Of a stretch of 64,000 nt of DNA, positions 35,345-45,947 are shown one piece after another. Both the position numbers and the translations under genes were made by a program. The notes beneath the pieces are model-generated. The model made no database searches, was not told where the DNA came from, and saw only the letters and a program-made list of their open reading frames with translations. Every line of letters begins with the position of its first letter. The stretch's first letter is position 1. This DNA is from Ctena decussata (taxonomy: Eukaryota > Mollusca > Bivalvia > Lucinida > Lucinidae), in assembly GCA_963989385.1 (NCBI GenBank), contig OZ022506.1, positions 66,909,434 through 66,973,433 on the forward strand, in the 5' to 3' direction.

Positions 35345-36732
35345 TTCCTCTCTCATAACGAAATTATGGAGGTGGTATAGGGTCTGTCCCATATTTACGT
35401 ACATACGTGGGTACGTATGTATGTATGCACATGTAACTGCTCTAGCGACCACATTTATCAACCGATTTTGATATAACATCACGGCAATATTGGGTAAGGC
35501 AATACTTTGAACGAATGCAGGTTGGTAGGGTCAAGATCAATGTCACAGTTTCTATCAAATTAGAAAAACTTTGTCATCGCTGTAGCGCTTTCATTTATGG
35601 ACCGATTTTAATATACCTTCACACACACAAATGTTAAGTATGACAACATCATAGGCACGTTTGCCTTTCAGCACTGTAGAATCAAGGTCAAGGTCACAAT
35701 TCTTATTTCTAGAAAAATTGTCATCGCTCAAACTCGTTTATCCATTGACAGATTTTGATATAATTTTACCCAAATGTTTTGTGTGACATTATCTTGGACA
35801 AAGTAAAACGAAATGTGATGACCAGTAATCAATGCAATCAAATCCCACATCCCGCTCTCAAAACCAAATGTTCCCGATCCAGAAATTTAGGGTCAAGATC
35901 ACATTTTTTTTAGAAAATACTCGTTATCCCTCTAGTGCCTTTTTATTGACCGAATAAGTTCATACACATGTTAAGCATGACACTATCTGTGACAATTTCG
36001 CGTTTCAGTATTGTAGGTCTAAGATCAAGTCATAGATGCCATTTTAAGCAAAACTTTGTCATGGTTCTAGTGCCTTTATTTGTTGGCTGGTTTTGATATA
36101 TCTTTACACGACTGTTAAATATAGTAATGTATCGGATATATTTGCAATCGCATCTGAATTTGCACCTGATTCATAAGTCAGAGGTCCGGGGTTTGATACC
36201 TGGCCTGGCCACATACTTTCGTTTCTTCTTCCGCTGATTCAAGAAGGGCAGTTGTCAGTTACGGGCGGAAGTATGTGCACTTAGTACTGGTTAACCGCTT
36301 AGGAGGACTAAGCCTGCCCAGGAATAGTGTGGTTAGGTTAACTGACCGTCCCGGCATGACCATAGTTGTTTACCGTGGACGTAAAGCGACAAGTCAAATT
36401 TGCATTTCAGCGTTGTAGATCCAATGTCAGGATCACAGTTGCTATTTCATAAGAAATAAAATGTCATCCCTCTAGCACCTTTATTTAATGATGGATTTTG
36501 AAAAAAAATCACACAAAGGTTTAGTGTGACAATATCTTGAATAAAAATTCGCAGTTCAGCATTTAAGAGGCAAGATCAAAGTCTCAGTTGATATTTCTAG
36601 AGAAAAAAGCAACTTTGTCATCCCTCTAGTACTTTTATTTATAGACCGATTATATATATCTTCACACATTACCACATTACTCATATAGTGAGGCATATGG
36701 CGGAGCAGTCACCGCATTTACTGATTGTCTAG
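35345..36732 (+). mobile_element. Helitron-like element H2 (degenerate) with ~146-bp array
   Basis: Starts with a decayed version of the H1 5' end and an (ACGT)n-like tract (35395-35430). It then carries about seven diverged units with CTAGYGCYTTTATTTAT, GACCGATTTTGATAT and GGTCAAGGTCACAG. The 3' end GGCATATGGCGGAGCA, a weak CAGT..ACTG stem and TTGT-CTAG|T corresponds to the H1 3' end. A SINE (36150-36397) and a fragment of the P-type retroelement (about 35808-35870) are inserted in it. Confidence 0.65.
36150..36397 (+). mobile_element. tRNA-derived SINE, copy 2
   Basis: Aligns with the minus-strand copy at 27205-27485 (TTCAAGAAGGG, GTATGTGCACTTAGTACTGG, AGGAATAGTGTGGTTAGG, GGACGTAAAGC). The B box is GGTTTGATACC-like. 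Nested inside the H2 tandem array. Confidence 0.75.
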
Positions 36733-37825
36733 TATTTGTAATCTTTTATCAGGAACCCCCGGTTTTGACCTGGAAGGTGAACAAGTAGCCACATAAAATG
36801 TTCCTTTTGTAAGAATAGCGGCAAACAACATGTATGATGTAGAGATCTACCCGTTCATCTTAAACTAGCAAATATACTAGTAAGCAAGTCAGTATATAGC
36901 CATACGCTGTGGATCATTAAAGAACATTATTGCATAAATATCGGTGTCACACGCTATTATTAGGCATGTTTTAACGAACACAAAACCATGTACTAACATT
37001 GGTTTTCACGCGCTGATAATGACTCGCTTAGCGACTTTTCTTATGCAAGTTGCAGGGCAATACTTCGTCAGTACAGAAACAAGCGGCAAGACTGCAGTGG
37101 AAGATATCGATAAAAGACTTTAACGGAAAAGTTATACAATTTCTGATGTTGTAAACATGAAATTGCAGACGACATTGAATGAAAACTTTGATGAACATGA
37201 CTATGCCTTGTGAAATGCTGCTAAAGGTTGCAGCACGGTAGCTGACCATAGCCTGAAACGAGGATTTGTATAGACATGTATAGTACGTGCAGGAATTGCA
37301 AGGTAATGGCGAGGATGCCGAAAAATAGTGCATCAACAAGCTCGTTATTTTTGTAGTTGAATTTATGCAGTAATAGCGATCAAACATTTTTTTCGAACAT
37401 ATCAACGTGATGTTAATGCATGAAAAAAGCATCCCTATATTGTATTTTGATAAGGCAGGAACCGACACAGTCAGCTACTACACCCTGCGGTAAACAAAAA
37501 CTAGGGAAAGAAGAAAAGACGGCACCCTAAACAAAACAAAACAGGCGAAAAGCCTAGAGGTCAGGTCTTAAGTAAGTTAGTAAGTAATGGCTTTATTCCA
37601 TTTCATCATATACCTATCAATGATACACCATTTGAACTGTTTGTTTTCTGGCCATCTGATACAGAAAGGCGTATCAAACTGACGTTTTCTGAATCCGTAT
37701 CACTATCCCTTAAAACGAGGCTATGTCTGAGTTTCAGCTTCAGGTGCGTCATTTTTAACGTGCATTTTAGAAACGAGAACCAGAGGAAAGGGATTAGTGA
37801 GGTACCGTCAACAAATACGTCAAAG
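36733..37825. other. No gene recognised
   Basis: A 146-codon frame on the minus strand (37468-37028) has scattered Cys and aromatic residues but no domain, homologous copy or splice context that I recognise. It is left unannotated. Confidence 0.45.
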
Positions 37826-37829
37826 GGCG

Positions 37830-37912
37830 CGCCTCGATAGCTCAGTCGGTAGCGTTTTTCTCACGACTAGTTACATACTTCTGTCGCGCAGGTTCGAATC
37901 CGGGTCGATGCA
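37830..37912 (+). other. tRNA-like sequence (SINE head or tRNA pseudogene)
   Basis: A box TAGCTCAGTCGGTAG and B box GGTTCGAATCC are intact, and the ends GCCTCGA/TCGATGC pair at 6 of 7 positions. The D-stem partner and anticodon arm do not fold normally and the middle is too long, so a functional tRNA is unlikely. Confidence 0.5.
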
Positions 37913-37951
37913 TTAGCGCTGGCAAGCATGAATGTTTGGCTGTTCCCTAAA

Positions 37952-39104
37952 GGCCCTGTCACACTACAACGTTTCAGACAACGTATGCCAACGTATGAAA
38001 AATTTATCCAATACGCTGGCATACGCTGGAGATAAATTAAAACATCAAACAGCAGCCGGTTTTGGAACGCACACATAGCGTATTGAAACGTATAAATAAC
38101 TTATTCACAACTTATCCCTAGCGTATACATAACTTATACAAGCGTATAACAGCGTGTTCCCAGCGTATCTGTAGCGTTCTCGTCTTATGCCGAACGCATG
38201 CACAACGTTAGTCTAACTTACGCCGACCTTATGTATAGCGTGTTGGAGCGTGCTTCGACGATCAGATGTAAAGCGACGGCTCTCTACAACTCTTTTGATT
38301 GTAGTGGACGTTGATCGATGGACATGCCTAAAGAACGAAAATTAGAGAACTTTGCAGGTAGTAGCTGACCACCTGCATGCCTACCGTCGTCCCAATCATC
38401 ACCCGACTGCCGTGCCTACGATGGTAGCCAACCTCCCTCTCGCGCAGACTCCAATGCCTCTTTAGTGGTATCCGTGGCGGCATCTGCAGCAGCTGTGGTG
38501 GCATCTGAAGTATTAACCCCCTCTCAAGCCCCAAAACGACAAGCAGAAGCGGTCCAAGAAGATTCCTTATTTAAAAGAGTGATGAATTGCTGATCTGTAT
38601 CCAATATATATAGCTGAAGCCCTGGTCGCTGGCGGATATGTTACCTAAATACGCTCAGTGCGTTCGTGATACGTTGAATACGTTCTAAGGTCGTCAGACA
38701 TAGGTTGGATACGTTCTGGATACGCTCGGTATAAGTTACAGGTACGTTACCTATAAGTTAGAAATAAGTTACGCGTACGCTCCACAATGACCCTGCTGGC
38801 TGCCGACGTATGTCAACGTATGATTAACTTATAAGTTACGTGCATGAACGTACGCATAACTTACCTGTTGCGTACACCAAACTTATGACTAACTTATAAA
38901 CAATACGTCGGCGTACGTTGAAAATTTTATGCATGCACAAAATTTTGGGCCGCATTCGACGTACAACAACTTATACCAACGTATTTGAGCGTACTCGTAA
39001 CTTGTTCATAACGTACCCCTAACTTATTCAACGTACACCAGCGTGTTTACTAAATTTCTCATACGTCGGCATACGCTGATGCTATGCGTCACTGTGTGAC
39101 AGCC
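37952..39104. mobile_element. 1.15-kb TIR element rich in CGTAT/ACTTAT words
   Basis: Ends GGCCCTGTCACACTACAACG and GTGTGACAGCC, with subterminal GTATGCCAACGTATGA in inverted form. Both flanking halves are packed with AGCGTAT, AACGTAC and AACTTAT words. The centre (38280-38600) differs in base composition and contains a 75-codon frame. It looks like an internally deleted DNA transposon. The superfamily is not assigned and no clear target duplication is seen. Confidence 0.7.
38369..38594 (+). pseudogene. Possible coding remnant inside the TIR element
   Basis: The frame reads an Ala/Ser/Val-rich stretch, then TPSQAPKRQAEAVQED and SLFKRVMNC, stop. The upstream edge is a stop codon. It could be the last exon of a transposon-encoded DNA-binding protein, but this rests on composition only. 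Confidence 0.25.
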
Positions 39105-39141
39105 ACATAAGGTATATAATAAACAAATTATTATACATGTA

Positions 39142-39282
39142 ATAGTAACTTAGTCTGGCGTACTGTATCACGTCTCGTGGAAGAGCTCATACCAACGGAT
39201 CATCCTCGACGCAAGCGTCTCGGGTGATCCGATAGTATGAGCTGATCCACTCGACGTCATACAGTACAGATCAAGTTACTAT
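39142..39282. mobile_element. Hairpin MITE (ATAGTAACTT ends)
   Basis: ATAGTAACTTAGTCTG pairs with CAAGTTACTAT at the far end. Inner pairs include GTACTGTATCACGTC with GACGTCATACAGTAC and GGATCA with TGATCC. The loop is around TCGACGCAAGCGTCTCG. Confidence 0.75.
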
Positions 39283-40042
39283 ACGTCAGCTGCGAAATGC
39301 ACAGTATTGATTAGTATTGATTCTTCTAAATAAATGTTAGGAGGCCAAATATTCGATAGAACAGCGATTATGATTAATACTGTCATACATCAAATTACCT
39401 ACACAACCTATTCTCTGTCGATACATTAAAGTATTCAATATGTTCACGTGCAGCATGGGTAACAGTCCGTTTTCAAATCATTATAGCTCGTCACAGTGGC
39501 GACAAATTCGTCTTTCCGAAGCCACGCCTTTTTTAAACAGGTATGCATTTCATCATTATCTGTAAGGTTAATCACGGACTTATTGTGGGACATTAAAAAC
39601 GTGCGATTTTGTTTGTGGGACTATGCCACAAGCTAACTTGTTGCTGCATTGGTCAGTTATTCACTATCAGGTAACTTTCGAGAGACATTCTGGGTGTGGC
39701 TCAGAAAGGTCTATTATGATATGTAACATTACCCAAGAGGAGCACAGGGCATATTGTACAATTCCCGAAAAACTTCGGTATAGTGTAATGGAAACAAAAT
39801 CTGGCTTACATCGTATGCATAGGAAGTGTGAAATATTATATAGGACCGTTGTCACGTGGATTTAGGAGTGGCGGGGAGAATATTACTGGTATTCCCTGTC
39901 CTATCAAACCAGCGGTAACTTAATTCTGCAAACTTGATATGTTGCAACTATAAAGATAACTTTAAAGGAAGAAGAGTTAGCTCATATATCTGTTTTAAAA
40001 AAACTGTCTGCTGATTTTTTTCTTCCCTTCACTTTATAAAAC
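39283..40042. other. No gene recognised
   Basis: Short opposite-strand frames at 39623-39865 overlap each other and show no domain. Confidence 0.5.
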
Positions 40043-40557
40043 AAGAGAGCTATGAGGCCCTGAATCGCCTACCTGAGTAAAAAAGGTCAAAGGTCAAACT
40101 AGGGTAATCATTTGAACAAACCTGGCATGTTGAAAATGTCAAAATATAATACACTGGCTGAAGGTGAAATAATGACACTGACATCTATTGCTAAAAAATG
40201 TCCATGTACTCATTTATTTGACTGTACTTATTAAATTCTGCACCAAATTTTTTAACAAGTTCCATAACTCTATTATTTAAGCAAATTTCCATGTAATAGC
40301 ACCGGAAAGCAAAGTTGACCTTGCCATGAAATATGTCAAAATCAACCAAATATCATCATTTGAACAATCTTGGACCAAAATCTTCAAAACTCAGGTGAGC
40401 TGAAACAGAGCTTCTGATTTTAACAAACCAGTTGACAGGCTTACCTGATGTTGCCTGCAAAATTTCAATTTGTTCGCATTTCTGGTTTCTGATTTTATTG
40501 CTTAAACAGAGTTATCTGCTCTAGCGTAGATGACCAATCATGACCAAAGATACATAT
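40043..40557. repeat. Dispersed repeat with ACAAGAG start
   Basis: Begins ACAAGAGAGCTATGAGGCCC, continues with AAGGTCAAAGGTCAAA, and near 40392 has CTCAGGTGAGCTGAAACAG. Similar GAGCC..GGCTC..GAGCTAAAA ends appear at 41370-41415 and 42610-42640, suggesting one dispersed family. The class is unknown. Confidence 0.4.
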
Positions 40558-40893
40558 GAGCCGCGACACGAGAAAACCAACAATGTGGTTGTGCGCCCAG
40601 CGCAGACTCAGATCAGCCTGGGCATCTGCCCAATTTGACTAGACTCTTCGATAAGTGCTCAAAGGGTAGCTAAGGGTCTAAGCTACCTCCGTGCGGACAG
40701 CGCAGACTCAGATCAGCCTGGGCATCTGCCCAATTTGACTAGACTCTTCGATAAGTGCTCAAAGGGTAGCTAAGGGTCTAAGCTACCTCCGTGCGGACAG
40801 CGAAGACTCTGATCAGACTGGGCGGATGCCCAGGCTGATCTGAGTCTGCGCTGGGCGCACAACCACATTGCTGGTTTTCTCGCGTCGCGGCTC
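40558..40893. mobile_element. MITE-A copy 6 with a perfect internal 100-bp tandem duplication
   Basis: GAGCCGCGACACGAGAAAAC to CGCGTCGCGGCTC, flanked by ATAT on both sides. Bases 40599-40698 are repeated at 40699-40798 without visible differences. The outer arms stay well paired. Confidence 0.9.
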
Positions 40894-41310
40894 ATATTAC
40901 TGTTCCTCCTTTACCAGAAAACTCCACATAAAATTTCGCTTTTATCCGCCGATTGCTTTCAAATAAAATATCATTTGAAACTTTACAAACGTTCTCATTG
41001 TAAGTCTTTGGGATTTTCTGTCATGCATTTTACTACGTTCGCGCCCTGCCTCAGCCGAAAACGGAAAAGCGTTCCTGATTTTTACAAACTTTAGTGGGCA
41101 GGCTTCCCAATGCTGCCTGCAAAATTTTAGCTCGTTCGCATTAATTTTTCTGCTTTTGTCGGAAAAGATTTTTTGCTAAAGCATAGTTATCTGCCCTAGC
41201 ATAGTTGAAGAATCGAAGCCAAAGTTACAAACTTTTGTTCCTCCTTTGCTCTGAGTCTTTACATAAAATTTCACCTGGATCCGCCCAGAAGTTTTTGAGA
41301 AGAAGTCACT

Positions 41311-41418
41311 CAAATGAGTGACGGATGACGGACGACAGACGATGGACGACGGATGACGACGGACGACAGACAACCTGCCTCTTCTTAAGCTCATCGGGAG
41401 CCTTCGGCTCAAGAGATC
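41311..41418. repeat. GACGG-type tract with GAGCC hairpin
   Basis: Degenerate (GACGGAC)n tract, then AGCTCATCGGGAGCCTTCGGCTCAAGAG (hairpin GAGCC-TTC-GGCTC). A sister is at 42550-42640: (GACG)n, then GAGCCGCTGGCTCATGTGAGC and AAAA. These are probable element ends. Confidence 0.5.
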
Positions 41419-42938
41419 TTAAACATACAATTAAAAATGAGCAAAAAATGTGGAGATACACTTTTTCCAATACAAAGTCTATAGGAAAGCTCAACGGCAA
41501 CTAACTCCGCAATGGAAAATTTAATCTGGCTTTTCAAACTTATTTGCATTCTTGTGCCTGTTCTTTTTTCTTGCGAGACTGAAAAAGATCCGATCAAAGA
41601 TGACCGAAAATAAGCTGAAGACGTTTTAGTCTTCCTCGCTCAAGGGCAAGTAACTCTGGTTTAATATGTCCAATGTGACCGATATTCGAAATCATCCGAG
41701 ACTTCTTGCCTTTTTTGATTCATGCAAGTATGAACAAAATGCGATCAGAAATGAGCAAAATAAGTGTGGAGACCCGATTTCTCCCTACAAAGTCTATAGG
41801 ATTGCTCAAGGGCAATTAACTCCAAGATGGAATATCCGATCTCGCAAAATTTCGGAATTGTCCGATTTGTTTACTCTGTCCTCGTTCTCTGCAAGTCTGA
41901 AAAAAATACGATCAAAACTGACCAAAAAAAACACAAGCTGGTGACAATATATTTTTGACGCTCGATTGCAAGTAACTCTATTATGATAAGTCCAATCTGA
42001 CTGATATTCAAACTCATCCGAGATTTCTTGCCTGTCAGTGTTCCTTGCAAGTATGAAAACATCCGCTTAAAAATGAGTAAACATGTGGAGACACGATCTT
42101 CCCGATACGAAATCTATAGCCAGTCCTCGTTCCCTGCAAGTCTGAAAAGGATACGATGAAAAAGTGGAGAAAACCTGGAGACACCATTTTTCCCATTATA
42201 AGTCAAAGGGAGCTATCGGTTGCCATGGTGACCATAGTTTCGGTCATACATGCCCCTAAACCTATCGCAGCCTTTCTCCTGCTCAATTATGCTACACATG
42301 AAATTTAATCAAGATTGGCCTAGTACCTTAATAGATATAGGAAGACGGATCGGGGTAGCTTATTGGAGTTGCTGAATGACAATATATTTTTGGGGAAAGA
42401 GCTGCTCATTCGGTTTACTGTGCGTGTCTTTCGTACACTTGTGTCAATTTCTGTGTATGTGCTTCTTTCCCTATAAGCTTATAGAGCGGAATGTGGGATT
42501 TGATTGTATTAATTCCTGACCATTGTCTATCTTTTTACTTTAATTGAAAATATTGACGGACGGACGGACGGACGACGGACGAAACGTCCGACATTCGTGC
42601 CTATAGACTCCCCCGGAGCCGCTGGCTCATGTGAGCTAAAAAATAGACTCAGTCTTTACATTAGATTTGGAACTAAGTTATATAGACAAGTAGTAGGTAC
42701 TCCAACTGACACTAACTGTGATCTTGTAAAGCATTTGTTTGACGTCTCTTTCTGGGGATACCCCCATAGGTAATAAATATTTCTGCCATCTAACCGTTGG
42801 TAGTGGGGTTGTATGCGGAGAAGGGACTTGGATGGGCAGGAGATGTCGCTTACCCTTATTTCAAAGAAATCCCTTTATAAATTTACACTGATTCATGGTG
42901 GTCACTGAAGCAGATTTTAACATGTACTATGTTCACCC
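41419..42938. other. No gene; retroelement fragment 42385-42545
   Basis: 42385-42545 (+) matches part of the P-type 3'UTR (GGGGAAAGAGCTGCTCATTC, GGATTTGATTGTATTAATTC) also seen at 54640-54785. 41500-42200 holds diverged internal repeats (GATATTCRAA-TCATCCGAGA, AAGTCTGAAAA), perhaps another tandem unit. No exon. Confidence 0.5.
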
Positions 42939-43145
42939 CTGGTTAACTATGTATACAAGGGCTGTTACTAAATGATAATGAATTGTTACGAATCGAAAAA
43001 GAGTTATAATTACCAAACGACTTGATGACCAGGTCGTTTGAATACTATGACTCTTTTTCGTTTCGTATCAGACAACAGTAAAAAGATTTCGTAACAACTC
43101 ATTCTTTTTGGTTTCGTAACAGCCCTTGAAAACATAGTTAACCAG
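42939..43145. mobile_element. TIR element (CTGGTTAACTATGT ends)
   Basis: Nested inverted repeats: the outer pair is CTGGTTAACTATGT / ACATAGTTAACCAG, then CAAGGGCTGTTAC / GTAACAGCCCTTG, then an inner hairpin AAACGACTTGATGACCAGGTCGTTT. Confidence 0.75.
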
Positions 43146-43149
43146 CCTC

Positions 43150-43265
43150 CGAGATTATAAAACTTGAGTACATTCTCAAACTCAAAATAAAGCACACTGA
43201 TTGGCTGCTTCCGAGCAGTGTGCTTTATTTTGAGTTTGAGATTATTCTCAAGTTTTATAACCTCG
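43150..43265. repeat. 50-bp-arm palindrome
   Basis: The left arm ends TCAAACTCAAAATAAAGC-ACACTG. The right arm begins CAGTGTGCTTTATTTTGAG. The spacer is 16 bp. The outer parts of the arms (TATAAAACTTGAG / CTCAAGTTTTATA) are also paired. It lies directly beside the preceding TIR element. Confidence 0.85.
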
Positions 43266-43429
43266 AACTCAGGTGTGATGTTGTAGAAATTGTACTTTGT
43301 TTTCTTCTACAGCAACAGCAGATACTTTATTAACTGCAGGGTTTGAAACTTTTATATTGTTCACGTAACCGAGTCGTACCAAGCATTATGAAAATAAAGT
43401 ATCTGATTAAAATAACATAAATAGAGGAT

Positions 43430-43535
43430 CTTACATGAATGGTCATTTCATATGAAATTTATGAAACGAGCCTTCGGCGAGTTTCATAAATTTCATATGA
43501 AATGACCATAAGTGTAAGATTCTGTTTATCATATG
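43430..43535. mobile_element. Palindromic repeat family C, copy 2
   Basis: Same ends as 9922-10090 (TAGAGGATCTTACATGA, AAGATTCTGTTTATCATATG). The stem, however, is GGTCATTTCATATGAAATTT paired with AAATTTCATATGAAATGACC, around GAAACGAGCCTTCGGCGAGTTTC. Confidence 0.7.
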
Positions 43536-44572
43536 ACCCTTTAAAAGGGGATTTTAACGCTTTCAAACAACATAATTTCAATAAGAAAACGCATTGTTGA
43601 TATGGACATTGTTAATGACGTTACGTGTACGCGCCAAGGTGTTTTTACACGTGTGGTCATACGATTTTTTATGACATGACTTTATGCACTGAATAACAGC
43701 GACGTCATATTATAAACCTTCTTCTAAAACCAGTGGATTAATCTATTGCAAAAGTACAGATAAACAGAACTAAATTAATTGGAACAAAAGTCGCAGAGCA
43801 TTTAACGTTATATGGGTGACTGAGTGTGTGCTATCAGTTTCACTGGTAAAAACTATACTGAACAAACTCTACAAGTGATTTGTTTTTAAACTTTCTGTTT
43901 TGTGGAACCCGAAACGGTTCGAGAATAAGAACGCATTTTATAGTTAAATGCATGTGTAAGGCCATGTTACCAGTAGATAGCTCTAAAAATCGTTTCAGAT
44001 AAAATGAACACATTTCAAAGTTAACAAGGGTCCGATTTTCTGCTGTGCAAATACGAACCAGTCGAACATGCATTTTAAAGTTGATTTAGAAAAAGGAGTT
44101 CGTGATACAGCTGTCCTTAGTTTGCCTTAGCTAAACAAGCAGTGTATCAAACATATCGTTAGGGAAGGCACGCATCAACGTGTGCTTTCATGTCTTCGAA
44201 AATTAGTGTTCAAATATCGTCATTTCTTTGAAAACACAATAAGAAACCGTGAACAATGGAAATTCCCATTAGAAATCAATTTGTGGTTTCCTCACATATT
44301 GTCACAGATTGGCTTAAAATTAACAATAGTTAAAGTGCATGATTTATTGCCCGACAAGAACGAGAAAAAATGCTTGGAAAATCGATAAACCAAAGAACAA
44401 TGCAACATTGGAAGTTGTTATAGTTTTAATGCAAAGGGGGATAATTTATAATTTGAACAAATAAAGCTCTAATTTCCTAGTTTTTCTAAATAACAATTGT
44501 GGGTTATTATTTGCTTTTTCCGAGGGAGCAAATTCTTTCCTGTATGAGTACCATCGCAGACTCTGGGAGCAA
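43536..44572. other. No gene recognised
   Basis: Part of the family C flank may extend to about 43760 (CCAGTGGATTAATC). The remaining short frames have no domain. Confidence 0.45.
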
Positions 44573-44619
44573 ATGTCACCAATGAAATGTAGACTCATCC
44601 ATTCCAATCCATTCCATTT

Positions 44620-44865
44620 CAGGTGTGGGGTGGTCGGGTGGTGCGATGGTGCTGCGTGTAACTTCCAGCGCCGGGACGTCCTACTGAATTGGATAGGAGG
44701 GCATGGGCCTACTGTGCTTGCAGTAGGTGCGGGTGGGGGTTGTTTGGACATTTTCTCTCTCGTCTATCGTTTCTCTTCTTTCTCCCTCTCAGTGGGATAC
44801 GGCCCGATATAGAGAAATACTGTCTCAAAGGGCTGTTAAACCCAGAACAATCAATAAATCAGTCA
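44620..44865 (+). mobile_element. LINE 3'-end fragment with AATC-type tail
   Basis: A GC-rich stretch (GGGTGGTCGGGTGGTGCGAT, CGCCGGGACGTCC) is followed by a pyrimidine tract, GATACGGCCCGATATAGAGA and CAAAGGGCTGTTAAACCC. The tail is the degenerate (AATC)n AATCAATAAATCAGTCAATC. Tails like this are common in bivalve and fish repeat-derived frames. The exact LINE clade is not assigned. Confidence 0.5.
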
Positions 44866-44990
44866 ATCCATTTCAGGTTTCAAACTATGCCAAACACCAG
44901 AATTTCTAAGGTATGCGAATACAGAGAGTTTCACCTAGAACACTTTTCTTGGAGGATAGCTCAGTGGGTTGGTTAAGCGCTGGCCTGCTG

Positions 44991-45207
44991 GGGTCGTATT
45001 CATAAAACGACTTAAGTGGTTGCTATGCTGTTGCTAAGGCTACATTTCTTTGAAGGAGATTCCCTACAACTATGAAATTTGCTCTGGAGGAACAGTCTTT
45101 GTCTGTTCCTCCAGAGCAAATTTCATAGTTGTAGGGAATCTCCAACATAGAAATTTACCCTTAGCAACAGCATAGCAACGACTTAAGTTGTTTTATAAAT
45201 ACGGCCC
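44991..45207. mobile_element. MITE-B copy 3, inside the SINE head
   Basis: GGGTCGTATTCATAAAACG to its inverse, flanked by CTG on both sides (44988-44990, 45208-45210). Near-perfect foldback. Confidence 0.9.
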
Positions 45208-45266
45208 CTGATCTTGCAACTCCGGGTTTGAGACTCGCTGGAGGTGGAAATCTCTCCAACCGTGAA

Positions 45267-45549
45267 CACAGGGTATAATCGATATAATTTTCGCTTCCTG
45301 CAGAGACTGTACATCATATCTGGCTTCCGCCGAGACTGTCCGCGAACTCTTGCTTCCTGCCGAGACTTCTGTACATTATAAATGGCTTCCTGCAGAGACT
45401 GTCACGCGGACAGTCTCGGCAGGAAGCCATTTTTCGAGGACAGTAGTCTCTGCAGGAAGCAAGAGTTCGAGGACAGTCTCGGCGGAAGCCAAATATGGCG
45501 GACAGTCTCTGCAGGAAGCGAAAATTTGCGGAATCGATTATACCCTGTG
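45267..45549. mobile_element. Modular foldback element, Mutator-like target duplication
   Basis: Ends CACAGGGTATAATCGAT and ATCGATTATACCCTGTG. Flanks are CAACCGTGAA (45257-45266) and CAACCGTAAA (45550-45559), a 10-bp duplication with one mismatch. Inside, the module GCTTCCTGCMGAGACTGTC occurs four times forward and then four times inverted, separated by 10-16-bp spacers. Confidence 0.85.
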
Positions 45550-45947
45550 CAACCGTAAACGGAGTTCCATTGCACTCAACCTTTCATTATCACCTTCCCA
45601 TTTTCCTGATTGAATTATTGTTATAAAAGAGGTAAAATTGCAATCATCCGTCCATCCATCTTAGCAGACTCGGCATATTTCGGGTTCTGGGCTACATATA
45701 ATCGATACCAAATTTTTGACAACTGTAGGATATCGCATATCAATGCGGAAGCTATATTGTATACTCTCTACTGTGTGTGTACATATGTAGGTCAGATAAA
45801 AATTGATTTTGAGTTTTCAAAAGGTGAATATGCTGGTATTTTCGGATTCATTAGTAAGAATGCCATTTTAAAACATATTGGGAAGCTATCAGATATTCGT
45901 TGTTTCGACAAAAATGATTCTTTTCAGAGTAAGATGAAAACTTAAAC

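Larger units (their letters stand above)
44951..45625 (+). mobile_element. tRNA-derived SINE split by two later insertions
   Basis: The head GGAGGATAGCTCAGTGGG (A box) and the B-box part GGGTTTGAGACTC are separated by MITE-B (44991-45207). The body, GGAGGTGGAAATCTCTCC then CAACCGTAAACGGAGTTCC, is separated by a foldback element (45267-45549). Removing both restores a continuous SINE-like sequence. The 3' limit is approximate. Confidence 0.7.

Noticed and set aside
37028..37468. 146-aa minus-strand frame as a secreted Cys-containing protein
   Set aside because: No clean signal peptide, no repeated or conserved copy, and no splice or promoter context.
37830..37912. Functional tRNA gene
   Set aside because: A and B boxes are present, but the D-stem partner and anticodon arm do not fold.
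44573..44812. 79-aa frame in the GC-rich block
   Set aside because: It matches the type of spurious frame common in LINE 3' ends with AATC-type tails; no domain.
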